Assembly (NCBI RefSeq): GCF_003591035.1
Contig: NZ_QYUO01000001.1
Coordinates: forward strand, 2,356,001 to 2,420,000
DNA length: 64,000 bases
Reading direction: 5' to 3'
Source: Noviherbaspirillum saxi
GTDB taxonomy: Bacteria; Pseudomonadota; Gammaproteobacteria; Burkholderiales; Burkholderiaceae_D
The notes under the pieces are model-generated. The model worked only from the letters and a program-made list of their open reading frames with translations. It made no database searches and was not told where the DNA came from. Position numbers and translations under genes: made by a program. Positions 63,731 through 64,000 of the stretch are shown here, piece by piece (position 1 is the first letter of the stretch; each line of letters begins with the position of its first letter).

Positions 63731-64000
63731 TCAATTTGCTCCCGACAAGCCGAGCAATTCAACGTATCGATTGATAAACATTTGGTATGCAGCTTCATGG
63801 TCCACCGGTTGGATTCTGGCATCCATTGGATGAACGCCGTCCAGGCAGTGCCAGCTCGCGCCATCATCCGGCATCAAATCCCGGCGCTCAGTAGCAAGCA
63901 TGACCATGTCGACATGCTTTACAGCGTCTGGCAATGGATTGCTTACATGGAAGCGGGCAAATACCGCATCCTCCACACGCTTCTCGATCGCCTTGAAATC
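63731..64000 (-). CDS. Prophage hypothetical protein (3' part, cut by window edge)
   Basis: The frame runs open from the right edge (DFKAIEKRVEDAVFARFHV) and ends at 63731. An in-frame GTG at 63976 could start it, but the sequence before that looks coding, so the gene probably continues outside. It contains HVDMVMLATERRDLMPDDGAS and QMFINRYVELLGLSG. Function unknown. Confidence 0.5.
   Translation of the reverse strand, partial: DFKAIEKRVEDAVFARFHVSNPLPDAVKHVDMVMLATERRDLMPDDGASWHCLDGVHPMDARIQPVDHEAAYQMFINRYVELLGLSGAN

Larger units (their letters stand above)
37043..64000. mobile_element. Siphovirus-type prophage (left end and late region)
   Basis: From the tRNA-His remnant to the right edge the genes are phage: accessory genes on plus, then on minus hicAB, lysis, tail, head, packaging and a Q-like gene. 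Integrase, repressor and replication genes are not in view. All structural genes are intact and tightly packed, often with ATGA overlaps, which suggests a recent, possibly functional prophage. Confidence 0.9.

Noticed and set aside
1..64000. CRISPR arrays and rRNA genes
   Set aside because: No regularly spaced repeats of 24-40 bp and no rRNA sequence were seen.

Overview
The window looks like chromosome of a beta-proteobacterium of the order Burkholderiales, probably Oxalobacteraceae-like. The evidence is the PilE/FimT/PilV/PilW/PilX/PilY1 minor-pilin cluster, the style of the acetyl-CoA synthetase, class I fumarase and MurI genes, and the tRNA sequences. This placement is inferred from remembered family resemblance, not from a search.

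Layout. (1) 1-74: start of a SrkA/YihE-type kinase leaving the left edge. (2) 378-8775: one plus-strand type IV pilus operon (pilE, fimT, pilV, pilW, pilX, pilY1) ending at a perfect hairpin, followed by a TonB-like protein and a YecA/SEC-C protein. (3) 10485-14612: two minus-strand carbohydrate genes, a GH2 beta-glucuronidase-like enzyme and a GH1 + RmlD fusion. (4) 15-27 kb: many small, poorly characterised genes (lipoprotein, glycine-zipper protein, zinc-ribbon proteins, DnaJ-like, HTH), an MscS channel, a YihY membrane protein, tRNA-Asn, and two copies of a 176-bp MITE-like palindromic element. (5) 27293-30647: a small island bounded by a 3'-end duplication of tRNA-Ser(GGA). It holds an integrase remnant, one unknown plus-strand gene and a tight, AT-richer three-gene minus-strand operon of unknown function. 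This operon is my best candidate for an undescribed system. (6) 30.8-36.8 kb: core genes acsA, a YqhA-family membrane protein, fumarase and murI, plus a periplasmic Cache protein. (7) 37043 to the right edge: a siphovirus-type prophage integrated at tRNA-His. Only the duplicated 3' part of the tRNA is visible; the intact tRNA, integrase and repressor should lie beyond 64 kb.

The prophage late genes run on the minus strand from right to left: a Q-like antiterminator and a terminator, two HNH nucleases, TerS/TerL, a small membrane protein, portal, S49 protease, HK97-type capsid, connector, head closure, gp10, tail terminator, tail tube, G/GT chaperone, tape measure, tail fibre, holin, GH19 endolysin and nested Rz/Rz1. 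A hicAB pair and four plus-strand accessory genes sit next to the tRNA-His end. The chaperone pair carries a textbook A AAA AAC slippery heptamer for -1 frameshifting, in the correct phase. An (AG)10 microsatellite lies where a MESH1/SpoT-like HD protein overlaps its neighbour and could switch the two proteins between separate and fused forms.
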